From Nemertoderma westbladi (lineage: Eukaryota; Xenacoelomorpha; Nemertodermatida; Nemertodermatidae): DNA of 64,000 bases. Where the stretch lies: the NCBI GenBank assembly GCA_032718475.1, contig JAUCBJ010001860.1, forward strand, positions 1 to 64,000. Direction: 5' to 3'. The notes under the pieces are model-generated. The model saw only the letters and a program-made list of their open reading frames with translations. It was not told the origin of the DNA and did no database searches. Positions 37,746 to 47,390 of the stretch are shown piece by piece. Made by a program: the position numbers and the translations under genes. Each line of letters opens with the position of its first letter. The stretch's first letter is position 1.

Positions 37746-37838
37746 ACAATATAATGTCCTGAAGGAATTGCGGCGTAAAATGAAGATACTCTCCCGGGAC
37801 GGCGCATCCGTCAGGTTGTTTTACGTAAGGGTTGTCAC
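37722..37838 (-). CDS. CLCA: CLCA-like gene, exon: N-terminal domain (EYLHFTPQF)
   Basis: A 117-bp exon with acceptor tcacag and donor GG|gtaagt. With the split codon from exon 39959-40136 it reads GDNPYVKQPDGCAVPGEYLH, then FTPQFLQDIILSETLWGDLG. CLCA relatives have PGGCGEKGEYIHFTPxF here. It ends with one base of a split Gly codon completed by exon 37099-37226. The 3' end of the exon is the founding unit of the 43-bp minisatellite. Confidence 0.93.
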
Positions 37839-38049
37839 CTGTGAATTATAATAAAGTAATTAATAGGCCTAATATAGAATGATAAAAGTGATACATCATC
37901 GTGGTGACAATTGACAAACAGAATAATGTCACAGAATAAGTGAACTAAAAAACAAGAGACTTTATATTTGTTTCAGACACCAGATTATTATATACGGTAG
38001 GCCCTAAGCCGAGGATGCTGCTCATTGTTCATAACATAAGAATACACGA

Positions 38050-38552
38050 AGTGGGGACTTCGCGCAGCACGAAGTTGGCAGAGCCTTAGCGAATTGACAC
38101 TGTTAGTGGGTAGGTCAATTTATGCAAATAGTCACGTTGGCCCTCTAGCGGCAGACTGGAGAACTGCAGATGGATTCGCCTCCTTTGAAAGTCACAGCTA
38201 ATGGTCTAATACATATCTGCCAAGTTTCAGCTTGAACGGATTAAAAGCAAAGAAATGGGAGGGCATTTAATGTTTAGACATGTGGCCCTCTAGCGGGAGA
38301 CCATTGCACTGATGGTGTCTGAAAGTCTCTCAAAAATCTCAACTTTTGCTCATATTGATACCTACAAATTTTCAACTTGGCAGCTTTAAATCCGACAAAG
38401 TTATTAGCATGTCAAAATCGTAACGACGACGACAACGACGACGACGACAACGACGACGACGACGACGACGACAACTATTTGCATAAATTGACCCACCCCC
38501 TAACAGTGTCAATTCGCTAAGGCTCCGCCAACTTCGTGGCTCGCCCCACAAA
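38050..38552. mobile_element. MITE-like element, about 500 bp with long inverted repeats
   Basis: Left arm (38067-38131: cacgaagttggcagagcctt ... atttatgcaaatag) and right arm (38474-38540: aactatttgcataaattgac ... gccaacttcg) are near-perfect reverse complements of about 65 bp. The similarity extends weakly outwards to gtgggg and ccccac. No ORF. A CGA/CAA-rich trinucleotide tract sits next to the right arm. It lies in the CLCA intron 5' of exon 37722-37838. Confidence 0.8.
38421..38474. repeat. (ACG)n trinucleotide microsatellite
   Basis: Interrupted acg/aca repeats of about 18 triplets, placed immediately inside the right inverted repeat of the 38050-38552 element. Confidence 0.95.
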
Positions 38553-39958
38553 GCAAACTCAAACGAGCTCGTACAATAGCGGTAGGTAGGAACCGAGAAT
38601 TCCGTGATGAAAAAAAAAGTGATGACGTCATGATTAACATCCCGTAAAAGTTTGCTAAAAGACGCACTCCGGTCTACATGATAGAATGCCTGGGTCTATA
38701 TATGAATGTAATTAATACTTTAGTTAATGAGGATACCCCCCTCTCCCTTTTTTTCACTGAACGTGTTTAAGTTATTATTCAATAATATGAGATGCCCACC
38801 ACCAAACTAAAATATGCATAGAAAAGACAAATTGATTGATAAAACAAAGGGCGAGGGAAATTCAAAAAACAGTTTGCATATCCATTCAGTCATTCAGTTT
38901 GCTGTCCTGCCTGTTGATTCTGTGTGACGATATTTCTGAAAGCCAGTTTTGCTTTCGAGTGGCATTCAACTCACCTCGATCACACAATATGTAACATACT
39001 GTATTTGCGTTAAAATACGTTGTTATACAACTTGCATAATGTGTGCAATACATAAATTCGTATGAATATTTAATATATATCATTGAAGGCTTCATTCTAG
39101 AATATAGAGGCTGGTGATTTGAAGCGGGAGATATAAAATTAAGCTAAACATATTATAAGCTATCGATAAAATAATAAATACGGATATAAAATAATTATTT
39201 ATTACAATGGAAAAAGTAGAAATTATTTCACTATTTCCGAGACATTTTATTATTTACCGAGCGATATACAGTAGTGCTACAAAATAAATTAATTGAACTA
39301 TAATAGTATTTTTCTATATTGCTTCCATAGTTACTGCGAATCAAATTACTGAACTCTTCAACTCCTGATGCTGCCTTATTCAATTTGAAATAATTTAGTG
39401 TTCTCGAATATTTATTTCGTAACTAGAGAGCCGCTTAACAACATAAACCAATATTGGATATTGAGTTCCGTTTTGGAATTCGCCTTACAGACACTAAAGT
39501 TGCAATAACTTTTGAGTGTGTGAGTGGATTTTGCTCAAATTACGTGCAAAACCTTTCTACGTCGATCGTCGATGCTCTTTCAACACATGTAACAATATTT
39601 GATAAATTCCACCAAAATTATTTTATTTTACTTTTTTGGCCGATAAAAAAATTAAAATTAATGCAATCAAATGCAAATGCAAATGCATTAATGCAAATAA
39701 AAGTTACTTTTTTTCCATCTTCCTATCTTCTGCGCACAACTGAAGAAACACTTTTATTCTTAAATTGTCACTTTTTCCCCAAAGAAAAACGTAGAACATT
39801 TTTTTTTCAATATTCTCTCGACCCTTTATTAACCTCGCTGGCTCGGGAAATAAAATGCCTCGAGAATAATTTAAAAAAAGTTCTACTTTTTTTCTCATGT
39901 AATAAATAATTATTTTTTCAAATGTCCTTTAATGGGCCCGCAAATACCATTAACATAC
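38553..39958. other. CLCA intron sequence, nothing else recognised
   Basis: AT-rich intron. The 151-codon plus-strand ORF at 39454-39909 is low-complexity (runs of F, L, K and a repeated AlaAsn) with no domain, and is not called as a gene. Confidence 0.5.
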
Positions 39959-40136
39959 CATATACGGGATTTCTTTTATCCACGATAATATTAGCCGTAT
40001 TATAAGCCTCCTCAGAAGGTTCCTCATAGTCAGGGTGACTCGTCCACGTACAAGGTATTAGAATATTTACTTCTTTGAAGTAAAGCCGACGTTTAGTTGA
40101 TTCTAGCATTTGTGCTGAAGCACGACGAAATACTTC
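39959..40136 (-). CDS. CLCA: CLCA-like gene, exon: N-terminal domain, most 5' exon found
   Basis: A 178-bp exon with acceptor tttcag and donor TATG|gtatgt, phase 0 start, ending with one base of a split codon. It reads EVFRRASAQMLESTKRRLYF, then KEVNILIPCTWTSHPDYEEP and AYNTANIIVDKRNPVY. CLCA relatives have ASxYLFxATKxRxYFxxIxILIPxTWxxx...ExYxxAxVIV here. The exon with the signal peptide and the NGYxxIVVAI segment was not found to the right in this window. Only about 390 codons of a roughly 900-codon family protein are seen, so the gene continues outside the recognised exons or is truncated. Confidence 0.93.
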
Positions 40137-40328
40137 CTGAAAGACAAAATATGTCAACTAACGGTATTAAGTAAGGTTAATTGCATGGATTCAAAATATT
40201 CAATATTTATGTAGTTTTCGGTTGTTTACTAATCTTATTAGGCCTAACTGTTTTTCATGTTGACAATATAATTTTACGATTTTTGACTTTTATCATATAT
40301 TTGATTGATATACTTTATTGTATTAATA

Positions 40329-40548
40329 TACAGCCGCCTCCGCCTTGCAGGACCTTGCTTTCGGCGTGAGGACCAGCAGTGCATAATCTTGTGCTTTGGC
40401 AGCCTCATGGAGTGAATAAGCATGGTGGACAGCCCATGACTTTCTTGAGACGCATCTTAAACGGCACTGGCGTTGAAGATGCGGATGATCTAGCAAATGT
40501 CTCAAAAATGCAGCTGCAATGCAGCATGCCGATCCTAGTAGTACTGTA
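40329..40548 (+). pseudogene. LINE 3' fragment (copy 4)
   Basis: Short piece matching the last part of the local LINE (cgcctccgccttgcaggac ... gcatgccgatcctagtag), with an internal deletion between gcaaatgt and the 3' terminus gcagctgcaatgcagcatgc. It lies just 5' of CLCA exon 39959-40136 in gene orientation. Confidence 0.85.
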
Positions 40549-41478
40549 GTAGGAGTAGTATTAATTTCGCCAACCCAAGTTTGTATTAAAAAATAACTTA
40601 GTTAATGGCTCAATACTAAACTAATAGAACCTGATTTATTTATTTAATTGAATTAATTATTTCCTTTCACAAATCGACCGCACATAAAGGATATACCGGA
40701 AATATAGCCGCGGTCGTGGTATTAGAGGCCGTGGTCGTGGTATTAGGGGCCGTGGTCTGGTAAACGACTACAGTCCCAATGAACTACGGCCTCGGGGGAA
40801 GCGGTGAGATCGGGGTTTCACCCTCAGTAACTCAATGCAGGATCGGGGCGGCCAAAGGTTTAATACGTACCGGGTGGAAGGGGAAGACCCGGTGCTCGCA
40901 TTCCTACCTAAATAAAACTCTCCTGGGCCCCAAGAAGGGAAGGGCGATCGAACTCACGCCAAGGTGAGACTTAGAGGGTGGTCCCCTCTAGAGAGGGCCC
41001 AGACCGAATGGGAGCAGCCTGGGGTTGAGTTGGTGGCCCAGGATGAGGTGGCCGGTGTAAATGAATCCGCATTTAGAAACGTCATTACAACCTAGGTTGA
41101 AGTGAATCTCTTCAAGCGTTCAAGGATATACATACATCGTAGGTAAATAGTGACGTGTACTCTTAATAAGGTGTGATGGTTCTGATTGTGGTAAGGTGGA
41201 ATAGTATAAGGGACAAACTTCGTTTGGATAGTTGTATCTGTACGTCGCAAGAAGGATTTTATCTTATTGGGACAAATCCGCCTACAGACTGTAAATCTTA
41301 TCGGTGATGGCAAATGATTTTTTCGCGCAATTGTATGGTGTATGTGGTTGGGAAAGACTTTTTTCTACTTTTCGCAAGAAACTAATATTAAGTTATCAAT
41401 ATGAATAGTATTTGTAGGCAACAGAGACCGAAGTTATGGCTGGACTCCTAAACACCGATATCTATGTCTAGGTGTACA
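40549..41478. other. Intergenic or intronic, with a GC-rich block at 40690-41090
   Basis: The GC-rich block starts with a degenerate cgtggtattaggggc repeat and contains ggaagacccggtgctcgcat, unlike its AT-rich surroundings. It may be the 5' region of a retroelement, but no second copy or protein motif is available to prove it. Nothing else is recognised. Confidence 0.3.
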
Positions 41479-42369
41479 ATGGCCCACTATATATATACGG
41501 CCTAACAAGTTGTCGATTTGGCCTTAAAAAAAAGAGGCCAGTTTTTTTTTTTACACTATTGTGATATGGGGAGAGTTCTATAAATTTTCATTTGCTGCAA
41601 TTTGGTCAACGGGCGTAATAAGCAAGATACTAAATTGTATGGTAGCTAGTGTTTTAGATAGGTTTAGCTAGTAATTTCAACACTGATTCCGACAACCTAC
41701 TTCCCTCTATAAATTATATGTAGTAGGTAGTTTTTATTACTATATGTGTAGAAAATGTTCCAGAACATGTTATCTATTCATTTTATGAAAAAATCGCGTT
41801 CTAGAACGAATATTTTTGGTTCTAGAACATTTTTTAGAAAAAAATCTAGATTATATTTAAAACGCGTGGAATTGCTTTAAAACGTGTTTAAAATCAATAA
41901 AAAAAATTTTCCAAGTTTTTTCAAAAATTAGTATTCACAATAATTTTTTTTAACAAATTTTTTTTATTGATTTTAAACACGTTTTAAAACATGCGTTTTG
42001 AATAGAATCCAGATTTTTTTCTAAAAACAAATTTTAACTTTTTAAAAAATGAATAGCTAACATGTTCGGGAACATTTTCTGTACAAATAGTAATAAGAAC
42101 TATGTAGGGGTACTACAAAATATTTATAGAGGGAAGTAGGATGTCGGAACCAGTGTTGAAATTACTAGCTAAACCTACCTAAAACATTAGCTACCATAAA
42201 ATTTAGTATCTTGGTTTAGTATTTAGTGTCTTCAATTACGTCCATTGACCAAATTGCAGCAAATGGAAATTTATAGAACTCTCCCCATATCAAAATAGTG
42301 TAAAAAAAAACTGGCCTCTTTTTTAAGGCCAAATCGACAATTTGTTAGGCCCTATATATAGTAGGCCAT
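41479..42369. mobile_element. Foldback (palindromic) element, 891 bp
   Basis: The two halves are imperfect reverse complements over their whole length. Left: ggcctaacaagttgtcgatt ... agtttttttttttacactat ... gagagttctataaatt. Right: the mirror image ending aaatcgacaatttgttaggc cctatatatag. The centre is near 41932 between two aaatcaataaaaaaaatt motifs. No ORF. It is most easily a foldback or MITE-type DNA element, with outer bases atggcc...ggccat. Confidence 0.85.
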
Positions 42370-42926
42370 GGGTCTACTCTACCGACAAACATTAGTTGAA
42401 TTCGGTTTCCAAGCAGTTTCACTGGGGAAATCACTTCAATTTGATGTCGCCATTACCATAGAAAACAAAAGTAATGTCCACTATAAAGTTGTGACTACTA
42501 TCGGGATTATTTGAACTCTACATTCTGTAAATCTAACTGTTCGATTTTTTATTCACATACATAACTCTATCTACAGTTATTAAGTTGAAAGAAATGTAGC
42601 CTATCTGTGATAACTACTTACATATAGTACTTGTGTGTATAGTAGCACTTTACAGTGTGATGATCCGAGCCGAGTGGCTTTGTTACACGAACGAACGTTA
42701 GTGAGTGAGTGAGTGAAAATAAAGTGATATAGGTATACCGCTGTTGCCCACCAACTTATAAAATAGTCTTTAAAAAATAGTGATTGATTCACTCTACTAA
42801 AATAAGGGCAACTCTGCACGCCCACAACTTGTCATTGAACATTAAAAAAAAAAATATAACACCCTAATCTTGATATAATATCATATTTATTATATGGAAT
42901 GGAATAATATTAAACTAATTAATTGA
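42370..42926. other. 5' flank of the second retrotransposon ORF
   Basis: AT-rich, with a run of A at 42844-42854. No promoter or element boundary could be fixed. Confidence 0.35.
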
Positions 42927-45900
42927 ATGCCTCCCAAGATTAGATCATGCTGCAATTGTAGCGCTGGAGGCGAGTCGGGACAACGCTGTGTGCGGTGCTC
43001 CTGTGCCAAGGCGAGGACCGGCTGTACCGGGTGTGTTCCCGGTCGCGACCGGCGTTGTGGCAACCCGTTCGGTCGCCCAGACTCCAGCAATCATGCTAAA
43101 ACGCAACCCCGAGGACTTTCCTTCTCACAACCAATACGGCCTACCAGCAGAAACAGGAGCCCCGTTGCAGCCGCCAACGTCTCACTGCCTTCCAGCTCCA
43201 GGATGACATACGACAGAGACCATCCCTCCAGCCTAGACGATACCCTTATCCCTGAACTCGACTTCGACCACACAGCCAGCTCGGGCTCGAGCCAACTGGA
43301 TGATACCCTCGTTCCTTCTGAACCTCCTACCGCCCTACTGGTAGAGCCAACAGATTTCCTTAGAAGTTCTGAGTTTATCTCCCCCCCTCTCAGTGTCTCT
43401 ACCGATGGGTCAGACCCATTCTCACCCACCGAACGCATAGAGACAGCGTATGGGGGAGTATGGCTAAACAGTCACGGCGAGTCCACGGATCCAACTTGGG
43501 CGGACCGTTACGAGCGTCTCGCAGCTCTCCCTTCCAGACGTTACACCGTCCCTGGTGGTAACGTTGGGAGGAAGGCAGCCAGCATCCTCGCGGACGAGGT
43601 CGATTTCCTCACCCGTGGCATCCACCCATCTGAACGTTTTCTTTGTTACACCGCAGTTATCTTTCAACGGGACCCTGAAGTTTTTAAAGGGTTCGACATA
43701 CGGAGAACGGTGTTGCGTCGCCTGGGGATGTGGGAAAGGATGGAGTTCGAACAGCTAATTCTGGAAGCCCAAAGATGCAATACTAACTTTGTATCAGCAT
43801 CGAGAAGGACGCGAGGCGGCGCCAAACGATCTACCGACGACGCGGCTCGAGTCTTCAACAGGAAGATTCTGGCCCGCCAGAATCGTGCTGCGCTCCGCGG
43901 CGTCACCAACCGGAGCCAGGGTGGCGTCCTCGATCCAAACTCGCAGGCGGAAGGCCAACCAGCCGGTGTTACAGTGCGCCAGGTTCTGGAGCTGAAGCAT
44001 CCCGATCCCATCACCCCTCCCCGAGAAGTGTTCGATGTCCCTGATGACGGCATTCCCCCATTCGAAGACCTGGACATAACAGCCCAGGTCGTCTTGAAGA
44101 TGGCGCAGTATCTACGGGGTAGCGCCGGACCGGTGGGGGGTGATGCCGAGTTCTGGTACTCTCTGCTAACCCGCTATGACAACCACAGCGCGCGCCTACG
44201 CGAGGCTTTTGCCACCCTCGCTCGTCGACTAGCCAACTCGATTGTTCCTTGGGGGGAGATCCGTGGTCTCCGCGCATGTCGTATGGTGGCCCTGGACAAG
44301 CAGCCTGGGGTGCGGCCGATTGGTGTTGGGGAGGTCCCCTACAGACTGCTTGTGAACTGTATGTTGTCAGTCACTAAGTCCGACATAACACAGGTATGTG
44401 CCGCAGACCAACTGTGTGCCGGCGTAAAAGCGGGCATCGAGGGAGCAGTCCATGCCATGACCGACATCTTTGATGACGTTAACACTGAATGCATGCTTCT
44501 TGTTGACGCACAGAACGCTTTCAATTCCATAAGCCGATCTGCCTCCCTCTGGTACTGCCGGATCAACTGGCATAGGAGCTCTCGTTTCCTCTTTAACTCT
44601 TACAATGGACACGCGGCCCTTTACCTCCCGGGAGGCGGCCCACCCCTATACAGCAAGGAAGGCTACACACAAGGGGATCCCGCCGCGACCTTTGGATATG
44701 GGTGTACCACGATACCTATGATCCGAGGACTGCGAGTAGTCCCTGGTGACCCAGAGTTGGCATCTCCGGTCCCCATTGCCCCCACTTTTGTCCCGGGTGC
44801 ATTTGATGTCCCCGTGGTTCCCGAAGTCCCCACGGTTGTCCCGGGTACAGCTGACGTCCCCATGGTTCCTCTGGTCCCACTATTTGTCCCCATGGTTCCT
44901 CCAGTCCCGCAGGTTGTCCCCACAGTCCTCATGGGTGCAGTTGATGTCCCCACGGTTCCCCCGGTCCTGCAGGTTCTCTCCACGGTTGCCCCGGGTGTGG
45001 TTGATGTCCACACGGTTCTTCAGGTCCCACCAGAGGCACCCACGGCTCCTCAGGTCCTGCCGGATGTCCCCACGGCTCCTCCGGTCCCGCAGGCTGTCCC
45101 CACGGTTGTCCCGGGTAGAGTTGTCGCCCCCACAGTTCTTCAGGTCCCACAAGCTGTCCTCAGTGTTCCTCCGGTCCCGCAGGTTGTCCACAAGGTTGTC
45201 CCGGGTGCAGTCGACGTTTCCGCGGTTCCTCAAGCCCCACTTTTTGTCCCCACGGTTCCTCCGGTCCCGCAGGTTGTCCCCACGGTAGTCATGGGTGCAT
45301 TTGATGTCTCCACGGTTCCTCAGGTCCGGCAGGTTGTCCCCACGGTTCCCCCGGTCCTGCAGGTTCTCTCCACGGTTGCCCCGGGTGCAGTTGATGTCCT
45401 CACGGTTCTTCAGGTCCCGCCGAATGTCCCCACAGTTGTCCCGGGTGCTGATTTTGACCCCAAGGTTTCACAGGTCCCGCAGGTTGTCCCCACGGTTCCT
45501 CCGGTCCCGCAGTTTGTCCCCACAGTTGCAATGGGTGCAGTTGATGTCCCCATGGTTTCTCCGGTCCGGCAGGTTGTCTCCACGGTTCCCCCGATCCCGC
45601 AGGTTCTTTCCACGGTTGTCCCGGGTGCGGTTGATGTCCCCACGGTTCTCGAGCTCTCGCCTGATGTCCCCATGTCTGTCCCGGGTGTGGAATTTGACCC
45701 CACGGTTTCACAGGTCCCGCAGTTTGTCCCCACAGTTCCCCCGGACGTGGTGACAGAACCCAAGATTCCTCCGGATGTGGTGACAGAACCCACGGTTCCT
45801 CCAGAAGTGGCAAACGAACCCATGGTTCCTCCAGATCGATGCCAATGTTGGTATGCAGATGATGCCTCAGCTATTGGCAAGATGGACGCAGTTCACCGGT

Positions 45901-47390
45901 GGTGGAAAGAGCTGCAACGAGTCGGTCCTTCCATTGGATACTTCCCGGAACCAAGGAAGAGCCAACTAGTAGTGAAACCTGGCTATGAAGAACAAGCCCG
46001 CCATCTATTTGGAGAGTCAGGAGTCAAGGTGGTCACCGGACACCGCTTTCTGGGAGGATACGTTGGCGACCAGGTGGGAAGACGAAAATTCATCGCCGAG
46101 AAGGTCGCCGGCTGGACACGCAGCATCGAGGCGTTGGCAGAAGTAGCTGAACAGTTCCCTCAAACTGCTCACGCCGCGATGAGCCGATGCCTCCAGTCTG
46201 AGTGGGACTACGTCATGCGAGTCTGCAACCCGGACGAGAATGACTTAGCACCCATCCTTTCCGCGCTGATCAACCGCTACATTCCGGCGTTGTTTGGATC
46301 CACCCCCGGACCAACCATCGATCCAATACTGCTGCTCCCGGTCCGACATGGTGGGTTAGGAATCCGAGACCCCATCATGCGCACTGGGCCCGCCCACATC
46401 GCCTCTACTGCCGGGACCGCGAAAGTCGTTGAGGCAATCAAAACTGGCGTTCGACTGCATGTTGCTGACCACGCGTCCTGCCTAGCTGAGGCTTTGAAGG
46501 AAAGCCGCAACGAATCAAACGAGAACTTCAAAGAAACGTTCGAGGAGACCATCGCGGGACTCCCACGTGAACGCCATCGCCCCATAAGCCGGGCCGCCCA
46601 GTTCAAGACCGGTGGGTGGCTGTCAGCTCAGCCTTCCCCATTGGACCAGACGGACCTCGACCCCCAGTCCTTTCGCGACAACCTCGCGCTACGGTATGGG
46701 TTGAGCCCCCCTGACCTTCCACTGACCTGCGAGGGCTGCGGCGCACCATTCGACACGTCACACGCCCTCAGTTGCAAGGTTGGAGGGTTGATCACCCGCC
46801 GTCACAACGAGATCCGTGACGTGTTTGGGGACCTCCTCGCAGAGGCGTACGGGAACTCGAACGTAGAGCGGGAGGTGGTGCTGCGGAATGGGCACCTGGA
46901 CTCGGAGGGGACGACGGTTGGGGGGGTTCGGGCTGACCTGGTCACCAGGGGGGTTTGGACGAATCAGGTGGTGGCGTCTTTCGATATCGCTGTAATTAAT
47001 GTCGACGCCACCTCCTACGTTCGTTCAAACCGCTCTGTGGAGACCCTTCTCTCACAGAAAGAACGCGAGAAGAAGGCCCACTACCAGGAGCCCTGTGAGT
47101 CGAGGCGGATGAACTTCACCCCCCTCGTGTGCTCCACCGACGGAGTCTGGGGCGCCGAGGGCGAGAAATTCATCCGCCACCTCGCGGACGCACTGGTGGT
47201 GAGGAGGGTGGGGATGAGGCAGCGGGGGTTGGGAGCAGTCCTGGGGGCTGTGAGAAGGCGACTGCAGTTCGCCTTATTAAGGGCAAACTCTCTGTGCCTC
47301 CGCGGTGGAAGGAGGCCCTGGAGGGGTCTGGGGTTCGGGGATGGGGCGGGAGTCAGGGATTTGGACAGGGAGATGTACCCCTCACCCTAA
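42927..47390 (+). CDS. Retrotransposon polyprotein with split RT domain: Cys cluster, RT, R2-like endonuclease (1487 aa)
   Basis: Same family as the protein at 8720-12247. Residues 8-48 hold the shared cysteine cluster (SCCNC, RCVRCSC, CTGCVPGR). RT landmarks are GVRPIGVGE, motif A Asp527 (VDAQNAF), motif B QGDP at 582-585 and motif C YADD at 976-979. The relative has 31 residues from motif B to motif C; here there are 394, because about 360 residues of Val/Pro-rich repeat are inserted in frame. After YADD the homology resumes (SIGYFPEPRKSQLVVKPG). The C-terminus has CEGC...H...C near 1267, RHNEIRD near 1291, then RADLVTRGVW and SFDIAV, as in restriction-like endonucleases. The whole frame is open over 4.4 kb. 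Flanks, poly(A) tail and target duplication could not be found, and it is not in the satellite. Whether the split RT can work is unknown. Confidence 0.9.
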   Translation: MPPKIRSCCNCSAGGESGQRCVRCSCAKARTGCTGCVPGRDRRCGNPFGRPDSSNHAKTQPRGLSFSQPIRPTSRNRSPVAAANVSLPSSSRMTYDRDHPSSLDDTLIPELDFDHTASSGSSQLDDTLVPSEPPTALLVEPTDFLRSSEFISPPLSVSTDGSDPFSPTERIETAYGGVWLNSHGESTDPTWADRYERLAALPSRRYTVPGGNVGRKAASILADEVDFLTRGIHPSERFLCYTAVIFQRDPEVFKGFDIRRTVLRRLGMWERMEFEQLILEAQRCNTNFVSASRRTRGGAKRSTDDAARVFNRKILARQNRAALRGVTNRSQGGVLDPNSQAEGQPAGVTVRQVLELKHPDPITPPREVFDVPDDGIPPFEDLDITAQVVLKMAQYLRGSAGPVGGDAEFWYSLLTRYDNHSARLREAFATLARRLANSIVPWGEIRGLRACRMVALDKQPGVRPIGVGEVPYRLLVNCMLSVTKSDITQVCAADQLCAGVKAGIEGAVHAMTDIFDDVNTECMLLVDAQNAFNSISRSASLWYCRINWHRSSRFLFNSYNGHAALYLPGGGPPLYSKEGYTQGDPAATFGYGCTTIPMIRGLRVVPGDPELASPVPIAPTFVPGAFDVPVVPEVPTVVPGTADVPMVPLVPLFVPMVPPVPQVVPTVLMGAVDVPTVPPVLQVLSTVAPGVVDVHTVLQVPPEAPTAPQVLPDVPTAPPVPQAVPTVVPGRVVAPTVLQVPQAVLSVPPVPQVVHKVVPGAVDVSAVPQAPLFVPTVPPVPQVVPTVVMGAFDVSTVPQVRQVVPTVPPVLQVLSTVAPGAVDVLTVLQVPPNVPTVVPGADFDPKVSQVPQVVPTVPPVPQFVPTVAMGAVDVPMVSPVRQVVSTVPPIPQVLSTVVPGAVDVPTVLELSPDVPMSVPGVEFDPTVSQVPQFVPTVPPDVVTEPKIPPDVVTEPTVPPEVANEPMVPPDRCQCWYADDASAIGKMDAVHRWWKELQRVGPSIGYFPEPRKSQLVVKPGYEEQARHLFGESGVKVVTGHRFLGGYVGDQVGRRKFIAEKVAGWTRSIEALAEVAEQFPQTAHAAMSRCLQSEWDYVMRVCNPDENDLAPILSALINRYIPALFGSTPGPTIDPILLLPVRHGGLGIRDPIMRTGPAHIASTAGTAKVVEAIKTGVRLHVADHASCLAEALKESRNESNENFKETFEETIAGLPRERHRPISRAAQFKTGGWLSAQPSPLDQTDLDPQSFRDNLALRYGLSPPDLPLTCEGCGAPFDTSHALSCKVGGLITRRHNEIRDVFGDLLAEAYGNSNVEREVVLRNGHLDSEGTTVGGVRADLVTRGVWTNQVVASFDIAVINVDATSYVRSNRSVETLLSQKEREKKAHYQEPCESRRMNFTPLVCSTDGVWGAEGEKFIRHLADALVVRRVGMRQRGLGAVLGAVRRRLQFALLRANSLCLRGGRRPWRGLGFGDGAGVRDLDREMYPSP
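44730..45840 (+). repeat. Coding minisatellite (Val/Pro repeat) inside the RT domain
   Basis: About 1.1 kb of imperfect 30/60-bp repeats built on cggttcctccggtcccgcag and gttgtcccc. They encode variants of VPTVPPVPQV alternating with VVPGAVDVPTV. The frame is kept throughout. It begins just after the motif B helix (IPMIRGL) and ends just before CQCWYADD. Confidence 0.95.

Noticed and set aside
39454-39909. 151-codon plus-strand ORF
   Set aside because: Low-complexity AT-rich intron sequence next to and antisense to the CLCA exon region, with no recognisable domain.
42840-42926. Poly(A) run at 42844 as the tail of the second retrotransposon
   Set aside because: It lies upstream of a plus-strand ORF, so it cannot be that element's 3' tail; no target duplication was found.
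44746-45753. Plus- and minus-strand ORFs rich in Arg/Ser or Thr/Gly over the coding minisatellite
   Set aside because: Shadow frames of the Val/Pro repeat; the unit length being a multiple of 3 keeps all frames open.
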